NCBI GenBank assembly: GCA_965116165.1
Contig: OZ220484.1
Coordinates: 1,674,001 to 1,738,000 of the forward strand
Length of the DNA: 64,000 bases
Direction: 5' to 3'
DNA from: Azophilus sp965116165
Lineage (GTDB): Bacteria; Pseudomonadota; Gammaproteobacteria; Pseudomonadales; Azotimanducaceae
Below the pieces are notes generated by a model. It ran no database searches. It was not told the DNA's origin and worked only from the letters and a program-made list of their open reading frames with translations. Of the stretch, positions 24,636 to 33,393 are shown one piece after another. The position numbers and the translations under genes are program-made. The stretch's first letter is position 1, and each line of letters begins with the position of its first letter.

Positions 24636-27067
24636 TACTCGATTACCTGGTTCGCCATCAGGTCAGCAACCTGTTCATCGTTCAGGCCAAGCGATCCTGT
24701 AAGGATTTCCATACTGTCCCCACCGATAAGCGGCGCCGGACTGCGGGGTCCGTGATCGTATCCGCTCACCCGATACTGATGGCCACTGTAAGGGACCAAG
24801 CCCATCTCACCGTGCTCCAGGTAGCGGTGAAACGCACGATGTTTGTACTGAGGATCCTTGAGCAGATCGCTGCTTCGCTGGACATGGCCTGCCGGGATTC
24901 CCGCATCGGTTAACCGCGCCAAAGCATCATTCGGCGCCTGATCCTGTGTCCAGTTCGCCAAGTGTTCATCAATCTCGTCATGCGCCCCAAGACGCCCGTC
25001 GGCTGTGTCGAGTTTTTTCGCGCGCGCCCATTCCGGGTCACCCAGCAGACTCCGTAAAGCACACCATTCGGCATCACCCTCTATTGCAATCGCAATCCAT
25101 TCATCCTCACCCGCGCAGGGATAGGCACCCTGGGGGGCAGCATCTCGCGAGCGATTGCCGTTACGGGTAAAGCTTCGATTGGTTGCCTGTATTTCAAGGA
25201 TCTCAGGCGCCAAAAAGTGCACCGCGGCTTCCATCTGGCTGAGATCAATGTACTGCCCTTCCCCGGTTCTTCGGTGGTAATCAATGGCAGCAAGCAAGGT
25301 TGCCGTTAGGAATCGCGGTGCAATGGTATCTGTGTACGCATTCCACGGACCACAGGGTGCGCTATCTTCCCAGCCGGTCAGACCATAGAATCCCGCCAGG
25401 GCCGCGGCGTGGTAGCCGTAGCCGGCCATATGTGCAAGCGGCCCTGTTTGCCCAGCCAGACAGGTGCTGACAAATATGATGCCCAGGTTTGCCGCCTTCG
25501 CCGCCTCATAGCCAATACCTAAACGGTCTACAGTGCTTGGCGTAAAGCTCTCAATGACGACATCTGCCCATTCGAGAATCTTTTGGGTCACCTCACCCGC
25601 GCGCTCATGGCTTAGGTCGAGTGTCAGACTACGCTTGGATGTATTGAACTCACCGAAAAACTGAGAGCGGTTCCAACCAGCGATATTGTCCTTGTAGGGA
25701 CCAGCCGTACGCAGCGCATCCGCCCGGGTAGTCGATTCAATCCGAATAACATCAGCGCCATGGTCGGCCAGACACTTGCCGGTCATGGGCCCCACGCCGA
25801 CCCAACTGAAATCCGCAACTTTAAGGCCTTCGAAGGGCATGAAAGGTGAAGGTATTGGCGTTGCCAAGTCGGCCGATTGCCTCGGCCGACTGACCAACTC
25901 GTCTAACACTTCAGCAGTATGTTCACCAATGGATGGCGCACTGCGAGTGATGCCCAAACTCGTCTTGGAGCATTTCGCGAAGGCACCGGGCGCCTGGCAT
26001 GAAACACCGTTTGGCAATTTCACTTCCTGGAAGTAGTCTCGGGCCAGCAGTTGCGGGAACGTGAGCAGTTCCTCAATCGACATGATAGGCGCTAGGGTCA
26101 CACCAAGTTCCAGCCCTCTTGCGAATATGGTTGCCTTTGTCTGCTCTGCCAGAAAAGCATCGACCTTGTCGTTGAACTCATCCGGTTCAATCGCAAACCC
26201 ACCGCCTCGAAACAGGCGGTAGTCGTATTCCTGCCATTGCTCCCTGGCGAGCCACGCATCATCTATAGCCCCCGCCTCTTTCATCCACGGGACCATTTTC
26301 TCGAGCTGTTGCCAGATCACGGGTCCGGTTACATGGCCGTCTTTCGCCGGATGCACCATCGGGATCTTGCGAGGCCCGATCTGCGCGAACGAGCCATCCC
26401 GCTCGTAGTCGAAACCCTGCATTGCCGCCGCAGTCATGCCTTGCAGCATGGTCCAGGTCATCGCCGCCTGGGCGGAGACATCGACGAACACACCCACTCC
26501 CGTCGTTCGCGCACGCGCGTGCCCGATAAGCGCTGCAACTGCAGCTTCGGCACCCGCATGGCGCCATGCCTGGGGTACGCTGATTCTTACCGGCGGCCTG
26601 TCTGAATCCCCCTGCAGCGACATCTGGCCGCTCATTGCGGCAACGCTTAGATCGGCGGCGGACAGGTCCGCATGTGGCCCGTCGTTCCCATAGGGCGTGA
26701 CCCTCACTTGGACGAGTTGGGAATTCGCTTCGCGAAGAGCTTCATGGTTCAAACCCACCTCGTCGAGCAAGGCCGGTGGGCCAGAATCCAATACAAAATC
26801 CGAACCGCGGACCAAGTCGAGGAACATCGTCCGGCCCTCGTCGGTCGCGAGATCCAGTTGGATAGATCGTTTGTTCCGGTTATACGCCGCAAAACTCAGG
26901 CTGAACGGTCCTTCTGGTCCATCTTCGGCGAAGGGGCCAACCCTGCGAGCTTCACTGCCGCCGGGTGGTTCGACCCTAACAACATCGGCACCCAAGTCAG
27001 CGAGAATCATGCCACCCAATTGGCCCCGAACATCAGTGAGATCAAGCACTCTGTAGGGTTTGAGCAT
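24635..27067 (-). CDS. Tandem CaiB/BaiF (class III) CoA-transferase
   Basis: An 810-residue protein made of two class III CoA-transferase units. Unit 1 (about 1-400) has YRVLDLTDVRGQLGGMILAD and LGADVVRVEPPGG. Unit 2 (about 415 to the end) has VADFSWVGVGPMTGKCLAD, HGADVIRIES. Where family members keep an Asp in a GxDL-type motif, unit 1 has SAADLSVAAMSG but unit 2 has AGYGYHAAALAG, so perhaps only unit 1 forms the covalent intermediate. ATG 27067 follows GAGGTGAGC. It would move CoA between organic acids, feeding the neighbouring hydratase and dehydrogenase. A tandem layout is known for some bile-acid and fumarate-type enzymes. Confidence 0.88.
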   Translation of the reverse strand: MLKPYRVLDLTDVRGQLGGMILADLGADVVRVEPPGGSEARRVGPFAEDGPEGPFSLSFAAYNRNKRSIQLDLATDEGRTMFLDLVRGSDFVLDSGPPALLDEVGLNHEALREANSQLVQVRVTPYGNDGPHADLSAADLSVAAMSGQMSLQGDSDRPPVRISVPQAWRHAGAEAAVAALIGHARARTTGVGVFVDVSAQAAMTWTMLQGMTAAAMQGFDYERDGSFAQIGPRKIPMVHPAKDGHVTGPVIWQQLEKMVPWMKEAGAIDDAWLAREQWQEYDYRLFRGGGFAIEPDEFNDKVDAFLAEQTKATIFARGLELGVTLAPIMSIEELLTFPQLLARDYFQEVKLPNGVSCQAPGAFAKCSKTSLGITRSAPSIGEHTAEVLDELVSRPRQSADLATPIPSPFMPFEGLKVADFSWVGVGPMTGKCLADHGADVIRIESTTRADALRTAGPYKDNIAGWNRSQFFGEFNTSKRSLTLDLSHERAGEVTQKILEWADVVIESFTPSTVDRLGIGYEAAKAANLGIIFVSTCLAGQTGPLAHMAGYGYHAAALAGFYGLTGWEDSAPCGPWNAYTDTIAPRFLTATLLAAIDYHRRTGEGQYIDLSQMEAAVHFLAPEILEIQATNRSFTRNGNRSRDAAPQGAYPCAGEDEWIAIAIEGDAEWCALRSLLGDPEWARAKKLDTADGRLGAHDEIDEHLANWTQDQAPNDALARLTDAGIPAGHVQRSSDLLKDPQYKHRAFHRYLEHGEMGLVPYSGHQYRVSGYDHGPRSPAPLIGGDSMEILTGSLGLNDEQVADLMANQVIE

Positions 27068-27195
27068 GCTCACCTCAGGATTTTGATCTAGCAGCCTGTT
27101 AGGCATTTTTGTAGATATTTCGGCTGCGCATACCCACCGTTAACGCTCACAGTTGTTCTACGGCGCAGGCTCCTAAAGGCGGTCGAGTTCACTCA

Positions 27196-28893
27196 TCAGC
27201 GTATCAACCGGCCCGGCAACGCATCCGTGGCCTCTCCGTTGCGGTATGTGATCTCACCGCTGACCACAGTGGCGAGATAGCCGCTGGTTTTCTGCTCGAA
27301 GCGCGAGCCGCCCGCAGGCAGATCCCGCACCATTTCCGGGACACTAAGGTTGAGGTTATCGAAATCAATAACGTTAAGGTCCGCCTTCATTCCCGGAGCA
27401 ATGACACCTCGGTCGTTGAGATCGACCGCCTGTGCAGTGTCATGCGTCTGGTTTTTCACCAGTGTCGGCAGGTCAATGCGTTCGCCGCGGAGGCGGTCGC
27501 GACCCCAGTGTGTTAACAATGTAGTGATAAAACTGGCATCGCAGATGGTGCCAACATGTGCCCCACCATCGCTCAGCCCCATCACGGTATTGTCGTGCAG
27601 GATCATCTCGCGGCAGCAGTCGAGGTTGTTGTCATCATAGTTTGCAAATGGCGAATACAATATGTTCTTGCCTTCGTTCTCGATCAGACGGTCGTAGATG
27701 TAGGACCACACACCCTGGCCTGCAGCCGCTGCACGTGCCGCCATGCTGCTTTCCGGTTCAGGCTCATAGTCGGGCGGATCACCCAAGAGCCACACCTTGT
27801 TCCCACCGTCCATCTTCTGCTGCATGACCGCAAAGCCCGGGGTCGGCTCGTCACTGAGGATCGCTGCCCGTCGTGCGGGGTCACGCATGGCCTCGATGCG
27901 TTCCGGCACAGGCAAGGCAGCGACTTCCTTATAGGCTTTGCGCGTTGAGAATGGGCATATCGTCGTTGTGAGCCCCATCAACACCCCAATGGGGCGCGGA
28001 GCAACCTGTCCGCGCATAACTAGGCCGTCGGCGTTGGCCTGTTCAATTTTGCCGAGCACCGCTCGCCAACCGCACGCATTCAGCCCCTGGGCCAATGATA
28101 CGGACATTGGCCGTCCGCTCTCGGCAACAATGCCGCGGAAAAAGTCGAATTCCTCTTCAAGGTCATCTAGGTCGGAAATCATCTCGAAGACCCCGCGCCC
28201 CGCATCCTTCAGGCCAACCGCAAGGCCGAGCAATTCTTCATATTCCGCTTTCAGTGACGGCGTCGGTGCGCCCTTGCTGGTACGATGATTCAGACTACGC
28301 GACGTAGAGACCCCCAAGGCCCCAGCGGCCACACCTTCGGCAACGATGCGGCGCATCTCCGCGATCTCATCGGACATTGCCGGTTCACGATCGGCACCAC
28401 GCTGGCCCATGACATAAACCCTGAGCGCCGCGTGGGGGATTTGCGCACCAACGTCGACATCGAACCGTCTCTGGGCCAACATGTCCATGTATTCTGGAAA
28501 GGTCTCCCAATCCCAAGACAGCCCCTCGTGCAGAATGGCGCCCGGGATGTCTTCCACCCCTTCCATCAGTTCGATCAACATATCGTGATCATCGGGACGC
28601 ACTGGCGCAAAACCAACACCACAGTTCCCCATCACCACCGTCGTCACACCGTGGTGACTGGAAGGATATAGACGGTTGGCCCACGTAACCTGACCATCGT
28701 AGTGCGTGTGAATGTCAACGAATCCTGGCGTAACGATGGCACCGTCCGCGGTAATTTCCTGCTTACCCCCGCCAGCCACCTTACCCACCTCAACGATGGT
28801 ACTGTCCCGCACAGCCACATCTGCGGTACGACAATCAGTGCCATTGCCGTCAATCACTTGACCGCCGCGCACGACCAGATCGAATTCAGTCAT
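27196..28893 (-). CDS. N-acyl-D-amino-acid deacylase-like amidohydrolase
   Basis: A 565-residue amidohydrolase of the D-aminoacylase/dihydroorotase group. Motifs: DLVVRGGQVIDGNG, TPGFVDIHTHYDGQ (HxH metal pair), GNCGVGFAP, MGLSDGGAHVG (metal Asp), and the closing PGMKADLNVIDFDNL. Many relatives in catabolic clusters of this kind have unknown amide or ring substrates. ATG 28893 is supported by GGAG seven bases upstream; an ATG two codons earlier lacks spacing. It is divergent from the TetR gene at 29397, though two nested repeats now separate them. A paralogue lies at 41409-43151. Confidence 0.88.
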   Translation of the reverse strand: MTEFDLVVRGGQVIDGNGTDCRTADVAVRDSTIVEVGKVAGGGKQEITADGAIVTPGFVDIHTHYDGQVTWANRLYPSSHHGVTTVVMGNCGVGFAPVRPDDHDMLIELMEGVEDIPGAILHEGLSWDWETFPEYMDMLAQRRFDVDVGAQIPHAALRVYVMGQRGADREPAMSDEIAEMRRIVAEGVAAGALGVSTSRSLNHRTSKGAPTPSLKAEYEELLGLAVGLKDAGRGVFEMISDLDDLEEEFDFFRGIVAESGRPMSVSLAQGLNACGWRAVLGKIEQANADGLVMRGQVAPRPIGVLMGLTTTICPFSTRKAYKEVAALPVPERIEAMRDPARRAAILSDEPTPGFAVMQQKMDGGNKVWLLGDPPDYEPEPESSMAARAAAAGQGVWSYIYDRLIENEGKNILYSPFANYDDNNLDCCREMILHDNTVMGLSDGGAHVGTICDASFITTLLTHWGRDRLRGERIDLPTLVKNQTHDTAQAVDLNDRGVIAPGMKADLNVIDFDNLNLSVPEMVRDLPAGGSRFEQKTSGYLATVVSGEITYRNGEATDALPGRLIR

Positions 28894-28999
28894 AACCATT
28901 CTCCAACTCTACGGCCTTCCGGTCGCACAGCGCTACCGCCGCACCAACACGGATGAAACAAAACTTGAGTTTAAGCTATAACTGGTTATTGTGCATCAA

Positions 29000-29018
29000 T
29001 GTCACACATATTGTGATA
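29000..29018. promoter_or_regulatory. Palindromic operator candidate
   Basis: TGTCACA and TGTGATA form an inverted repeat around CATAT, in the gap between the divergent deacylase and TetR genes. It is a plausible binding site for that TetR. Sequence symmetry only. Confidence 0.45.
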
Positions 29019-29072
29019 TGAGCCATTCATTTGATCGAAGGACGCCAAGTGATACCATCTTCGCGGGTTTAG

Positions 29073-29353
29073 CCCGACCTATTCATGAATGAACGTGGCG
29101 AGGTCAGCAAGAATAGGGAAAGCACTGGGTGCGCGAACTGGAGCGCGCACTGGCATGCTTGACGGCACGTTGAGCACACGGCGGGCGCACGCCCAGTGAT
29201 TTCGCCGCTATTGACGGCCGCAGTAGCTTATTCATGGGGACTTATATAAATAAGCTGACATACCAATATATGTTGAGGTTTTAGTGGCAGTCAACTACCA
29301 CTTTGGGTTCTATCAACTCATCGATATAATTCCCTATTCATGAATAAGTCGGG
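29073..29353. repeat. MITE family B, copy 2, split by a nested MITE
   Basis: The same element as 23611-23786, flanked by a perfect TTAG target duplication. It is interrupted at 29237 by a family A element. Without the insert and its 8-bp duplication it is 175 bp long, matching copy 1. Confidence 0.85.
29237..29334. repeat. MITE family A, copy 2, nested (98 bp)
   Basis: Ends GGGACTTATATAAATAAGC and, reverse-complemented, GGGAATTATATCGATGAG. TATTCATG flanks it on both sides, an 8-bp target duplication, and the uninterrupted sequence is preserved in family B copy 1. This proves insertion rather than chance. GG ends with 8-bp duplications occur in ISL3- and IS1595-like elements. Confidence 0.88.
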
Positions 29354-29396
29354 TTAGCAGCGTCAGCCGTAATATTCGCAATTGGCGGGAGATTTC

Positions 29397-30002
29397 GTGG
29401 CGAGAAGGAAAAACACAATTGGCGTTAGTTGGGGGGATAACCCCACTTCGAGAAAGGTCGTCCGCGAAGCTGCGCTTTCCTGTTTCAGGCAATACGGCGT
29501 TCACCGAACTTCCATGGCGGACATTGCGGATGCCGCTGATATCTCGCGTAAAACCCTGTACAGAGTGTTTGAGGATCGCACAGCGCTGATCGAACACCTA
29601 ATTGCGTATCGCATGGCAAAACTGGGAACGAGTATTCGAAAGAAAGTCAGAGGATTCAAAGACTTCGAAAAAGCACTGATTAACGGTCCGATCGCCACGG
29701 TCGCATTGGGACAGGAAGACCCCTTGTTTGCTGAAATCATTCTGGCGGCAACCAATCATCGCATTGAGCAGTTCCTGCTTCGGGGAAATCCTCAAATCAT
29801 CAGTCATATGAATGAGACATGGTTACCCGTTATCGAGGAAGGCAGAAAACAGGGAATCGTCAGAAAGGAACTATCCAATGAACGGATCGTTGAGATCATT
29901 ATGCATATGCAACTGCTGCTTTGGATGGGAGACGATTTAGGGTCCGCTAAACAGCGGTCCCTCATGCGAGATATTCTCTGGCCCGCTGTCACCTATACTT
30001 GA
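29397..30002 (+). CDS. TetR-family transcriptional regulator
   Basis: A 201-residue TetR paralogue of 22990-23610. The HTH is RTSMADIADAADISRKTLYR. The ligand domain shares EQFLLRGN and EEGRKQGI with the other copy. I chose GTG 29397 because GGGAG lies six bases upstream and VARRKN aligns with the MPRKQN start of the paralogue; a TTG at 29382 is the alternative. The nested repeats end about 45 bases before the start, so the original promoter has been displaced or replaced. It probably controls the divergent deacylase and/or the downstream crotonase. Confidence 0.88.
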   Translation: MARRKNTIGVSWGDNPTSRKVVREAALSCFRQYGVHRTSMADIADAADISRKTLYRVFEDRTALIEHLIAYRMAKLGTSIRKKVRGFKDFEKALINGPIATVALGQEDPLFAEIILAATNHRIEQFLLRGNPQIISHMNETWLPVIEEGRKQGIVRKELSNERIVEIIMHMQLLLWMGDDLGSAKQRSLMRDILWPAVTYT

Positions 30003-30079
30003 CAACATCCCAGCCCTGCAAGTTATTGACACGTAGTATACTTTTTGTGTTTGCGTCCCAATAGTTGAGAAGGCTAGCA

Positions 30080-30889
30080 ATGAGTGAACTCCTAGAGTCC
30101 CTTGAAGATGGCGTTCTAACGTTAACCATCAATCGCCCCAACGCACACAATACGCTCAGTCAGCCCCTGGCCGATTCCCTGAATCATGCGTTGGCTCGCG
30201 CGGAAAACAACGCCGATGTACGGTGCGTTGTGTTGACAGGTGCCGGTGGGATTTTCTGTGCCGGTGGCGACGTAGGCGATCAGGTATCCGGAAACATCGT
30301 CGTCGGTGATGAAACCGATCCCGAGGATGCACAGGCCGCGATGGTTAAAACCATACGCCATGGCATGGAGATGAGCAGGTTGTTGCACGAAATGCCGAAG
30401 CCGACACTGGCGGTCATCTCAGGTGCTGCCGCTGGTGCTGGACTCGCTCTGGCGCTTGCCTGCGATTTACGCTTCTGCCTGGACACCGCCAAGCTGACAA
30501 CCGCTTTCGCCAAGGTCGGTCTATCCGGTGACAGTGGCGGAACCTACTTCCTATCGCAACTCGTTGGCGCGGCAAAAGCGAGAGAGCTCTACTTTATGGC
30601 GGACGTTATTTCCGGCAGAGAAGCATATGAGATTGGCCTGGTGAGCAGGGTCGCGAGCGCCGAGACTTTCGAGGTAGAGTCGCAAGCTTATGCCAAACGT
30701 CTCGCGAGCTTACCGACGATTGCGCTTGGCTACATGAAAATGAACCTAAATGCAGCGGAGCACCTGCCCCTAGGCGAGGTGTTTGATCTTGAAGCCGAGA
30801 ATATTGTGCGGACCATGTACACAGAGGATCACAAACAGGCTGCTCAAGCTTTTCTGAAAAAAGAAACCCCTGTCTTCAAGGGGCGCTAG
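30080..30889 (+). CDS. Crotonase-family isomerase (PaaG-like)
   Basis: A 269-residue enoyl-CoA hydratase/isomerase. Oxyanion-hole regions are NRPNAHNTLS, TGAGGIFCAGGDV and SGAAAGAGLALALACDLRF. Both usual hydratase glutamates are absent (GAGLALA where GGxxELA is common). FAKVGLSGDSGGTYFLSQLV instead matches PaaG-type ring-1,2-epoxyphenylacetyl-CoA isomerases, which use an Asp there. An isomerase in aromatic or unsaturated acyl-CoA breakdown is likely. ATG 30080 follows GAGAAGG. Its stop codon lies in the CTAG that flanks the foldback element downstream; the acyl-CoA dehydrogenase comes after that element. Confidence 0.88.
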   Translation: MSELLESLEDGVLTLTINRPNAHNTLSQPLADSLNHALARAENNADVRCVVLTGAGGIFCAGGDVGDQVSGNIVVGDETDPEDAQAAMVKTIRHGMEMSRLLHEMPKPTLAVISGAAAGAGLALALACDLRFCLDTAKLTTAFAKVGLSGDSGGTYFLSQLVGAAKARELYFMADVISGREAYEIGLVSRVASAETFEVESQAYAKRLASLPTIALGYMKMNLNAAEHLPLGEVFDLEAENIVRTMYTEDHKQAAQAFLKKETPVFKGR

Positions 30890-30890
30890 T

Positions 30891-31232
30891 GCTCCATCCA
30901 ACTGATAATACCGCATCAGTGGCGGCGGGAGCGTTCCGGGCAAGGCGCGGCCGCGCAGTCGGAGCCCTCAGCCGGGGAGCGCGAGGGGACACCCCCTCGC
31001 ATGAAATGCACGACCTACTTCAAGCGGACGCAACGCGGTCCGGGGCGCTCCCGCCGCCACCCGAAGGGCGTGCCCGCAAGCGCCCATCTATTTCATGCAA
31101 GGGATGCCCCTCGCGCTCCCGGCCGGGGGCTCCGTTGTCGCCCCTTGACGTATCGCCGGATACGCCGGCGGGGCCTAAGCCGCGCATCTGGACGCTTGCG
31201 GGCGCACTGATGCGGCATTATCAATTGGATGG
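30891..31232. repeat. Foldback inverted-repeat element (342 bp)
   Basis: The ends are CCATCCAACTGATAATACCG...CATCAGTG at the left and its near-perfect complement at the right. The GC-rich interior is itself a large imperfect palindrome: GAGCGCGAGGGG with CCCCTCGCGCTC, and GCATGAAAT with TTTCATGC. CTAGT flanks both sides. No transposase is encoded; open frames through it are by-products. It separates the crotonase from the dehydrogenase gene, which may once have been adjacent. Confidence 0.8.
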
Positions 31233-31241
31233 CTAGTCAAC

Positions 31242-32447
31242 ATGGTTACTCAAACTGACCTGAAAGAGTTTACTGAAGAAGTCCAAGATTTCCTTAGGGA
31301 CAAACTGTCTCCCGAACTGCGTCACTTCGGCGACGCCTATGCTTCCTATAGTTTACCCCGCTCCGTCGCGGAAGAATGGACAGGCATTCTCGATGAAAAA
31401 GGCTGGTCGGTACCAGAATGGCCGGTCGAGTACGGCGGCACAGGCTGGAGCGTGGAACAAGTCGTCACTTTCAAACGAGAACTGACACTTGCACGCGCTC
31501 CGCGACTGATGGTCCAGGGCGTGGACTACGTTGGCCCCGTTGTCATTGAATTTGGATCCGAAGAACAGAAAAGCCAGATACTTCCGCGTATTCGCCGCGG
31601 CAAAGACTGGTGGGCGCAGGGATATTCCGAGCCCAACGCCGGATCAGATCTGGCCGCATTGAAGTGTCGGGCCGAGAGAGATGGCGAAGACTACATCATC
31701 AATGGCACCAAGATCTGGACAACCTACGCCCATCAATGCAACAAGATCTTTTGCCTGGTACGCACCAGCGAGGGTGACAAGCCTCAGGCCGGCATCACCT
31801 TTTTGATGTTCGACCTAGACTTACCCGGCATTGAAGTTCGGCCAATTTTAACCTTCGGCGGAGATCACGAGTTCAACCAGGTGTTCTTTTCCGATGTCAG
31901 AGTACCCAAGTCCGCTTTGCTCGGTGAAGAGAACAACGGCTGGACTGTTGCAAAGTACCTCCTAGTCGGTGAGCGAGCCCACAGCTATGCAGCCGCCATA
32001 CACGTATGCCTCGAGAGAATAAGGGATTTCACCAGTCAAGCCCATACACCAAGCTCAACACCCTTACTGGAAAATCCAGGGTTTAGAGAGAAGCTCGCCA
32101 GAATTGAAATCGAACTCGCTAGTCTCGATGCTTTGGAACAGAAAGTCTTTAAACTATTGAAACAAGACTTATCGGCTGCCGCGGCACTGTCATCGGTCAC
32201 CAAGATCCAGGGTACCGAGCTGCAGCAGCGAATGACCGAACTCGCGGTGGAAACATTGGGATCCTATGCTGTTCCTGAACAGCCGATGCTGCTGGAGCCA
32301 GGTTTGCTGGGCAATCTCATCGGAGAGCCCACAGCCCATACCTCGGTCGCCGTCTCGCAATACTTCTTCGATCGCGCAATCACAATCGCCAGTGGCACGA
32401 CGGAAATACAAAAAAATGTCATTGCAACCCGAGTGCTGGGTCTTTGA
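31242..32447 (+). CDS. Acyl-CoA dehydrogenase
   Basis: A 401-residue FAD enzyme. Motifs: WAQGYSEPNAGSDLAALKC (flavin/substrate loop), IINGTKIWTTYAHQCNKIF, TFGGDHEFNQVFFSDVRVP, NNGWTVAKYLLVGERA and the closing SGTTEIQKNVIATRVLGL. It would introduce an alpha-beta double bond into an acyl- or cyclic-CoA ester. The form with R-rich C-terminus and no extra domain is common in steroid and terpenoid clusters (FadE-like). It starts only ten bases after the foldback repeat, so its promoter may lie in the repeat or upstream of the crotonase. Confidence 0.92.
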   Translation: MVTQTDLKEFTEEVQDFLRDKLSPELRHFGDAYASYSLPRSVAEEWTGILDEKGWSVPEWPVEYGGTGWSVEQVVTFKRELTLARAPRLMVQGVDYVGPVVIEFGSEEQKSQILPRIRRGKDWWAQGYSEPNAGSDLAALKCRAERDGEDYIINGTKIWTTYAHQCNKIFCLVRTSEGDKPQAGITFLMFDLDLPGIEVRPILTFGGDHEFNQVFFSDVRVPKSALLGEENNGWTVAKYLLVGERAHSYAAAIHVCLERIRDFTSQAHTPSSTPLLENPGFREKLARIEIELASLDALEQKVFKLLKQDLSAAAALSSVTKIQGTELQQRMTELAVETLGSYAVPEQPMLLEPGLLGNLIGEPTAHTSVAVSQYFFDRAITIASGTTEIQKNVIATRVLGL

Positions 32448-32590
32448 TCAAACGCCCACGACGCCCCGAACGAAAGAGCCATAGTGAGGGAATCAGGGTA
32501 TTTTCACCTATAGTTGACTTTAGTCATGAGTTATTTAGAGTTGGCTTAATTTTACTGAGCCTATCTCAGCGCTCAGCGGAGCCGCCGCTC

Positions 32591-33358
32591 ATGATCGTCA
32601 AACCGAAAATCCCACGCTATCTGGCCAACCCAATCAAGGACGACCTTGGTCGCAAGATGGTGTTTGTCGGTGGTTCCCGTCAGGTGGGCAAGACGACATT
32701 GGCTTTGGGTTTGCTGCAAGCGGAGGGACCGAGACACCCGGGTTACCTGAATTGGGACGATCCGTTGGTTCGGCCCGCCCTGATGCGGGGCGACCTGCCT
32801 GGCGGCGAAGCGCTTCTGGTTCTGGACGAGATTCACAAGTTCCCCCGTTGGCGCAATTCGGTCAAGGGGCTCTACGACACCTAGGGCGATCGGGTCTTGA
32901 TCCTGGTCACGGGCTCCGCCCGGCTGGATCACTACCGCAAGGGCGGTGACTCGCTGCAAGGGCGCTACCACTACTATCGGCTGCACCCGCTGTCTCTGGC
33001 GGAACTTGGGGCCGATCCATCACCGGGCGATCTGGACGCGCTGCTGCAATTCGGCGGATTCCCGGAGCCACTGCTGGCCGCCGATGAGCGCTTATGGCGG
33101 CGTTGGCAGCGGGAGCGGCTCATCTGCGACACCGACCGCCGCGAGGTCGATTTCGTGGTGGTCCGCAACAGCAAGCCTCTGTTCGCCGTGGAATGCAAGG
33201 TGGGGGAGCAGTCACTCAACCCGGCAATCCCCTATTTTCGGGACCGGACGCCGATTCCCGATTTCTATCAAGTGCACTTGGGCCAGAGCAACCGGCTATC
33301 GAACGGCGTCCGCATTCTGCCTTTCCAGACCTTGTGCAAAGCGCTTGGGCTGCCGTAA
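32591..33358 (+). pseudogene. AAA ATPase with DUF4143-type tail, nonsense codon and deletion
   Basis: The frame from ATG 32591 gives MIVKPKIPRYLANPIKDDLG, Walker A GGSRQVGKTT and Walker B ALLVLDEIHKFPRW. An amber codon follows at 32882-32884. The same frame goes on with GDRVLILVTGSARLDHYRKG, PLSLAEL, then RREVDFVVVRN and FAVECKVGE of the C-terminal nuclease-like part. The whole is about 255 codons against roughly 380-400 in the family; the central section between RWQRERL and CDTDRREVDF is missing. These ATPases are common mobile or accessory genes of uncertain role. Confidence 0.8.
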
Positions 33359-33393
33359 ACTAGATGAGTCACAGGTCAAGGGGTTGGGCGCTG

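Noticed and set aside
30889..31236. Open frame through the foldback element
   Set aside because: It spans inverted-repeat sequence and ends in the terminal repeat; the same short peptide appears wherever the repeat end occurs.
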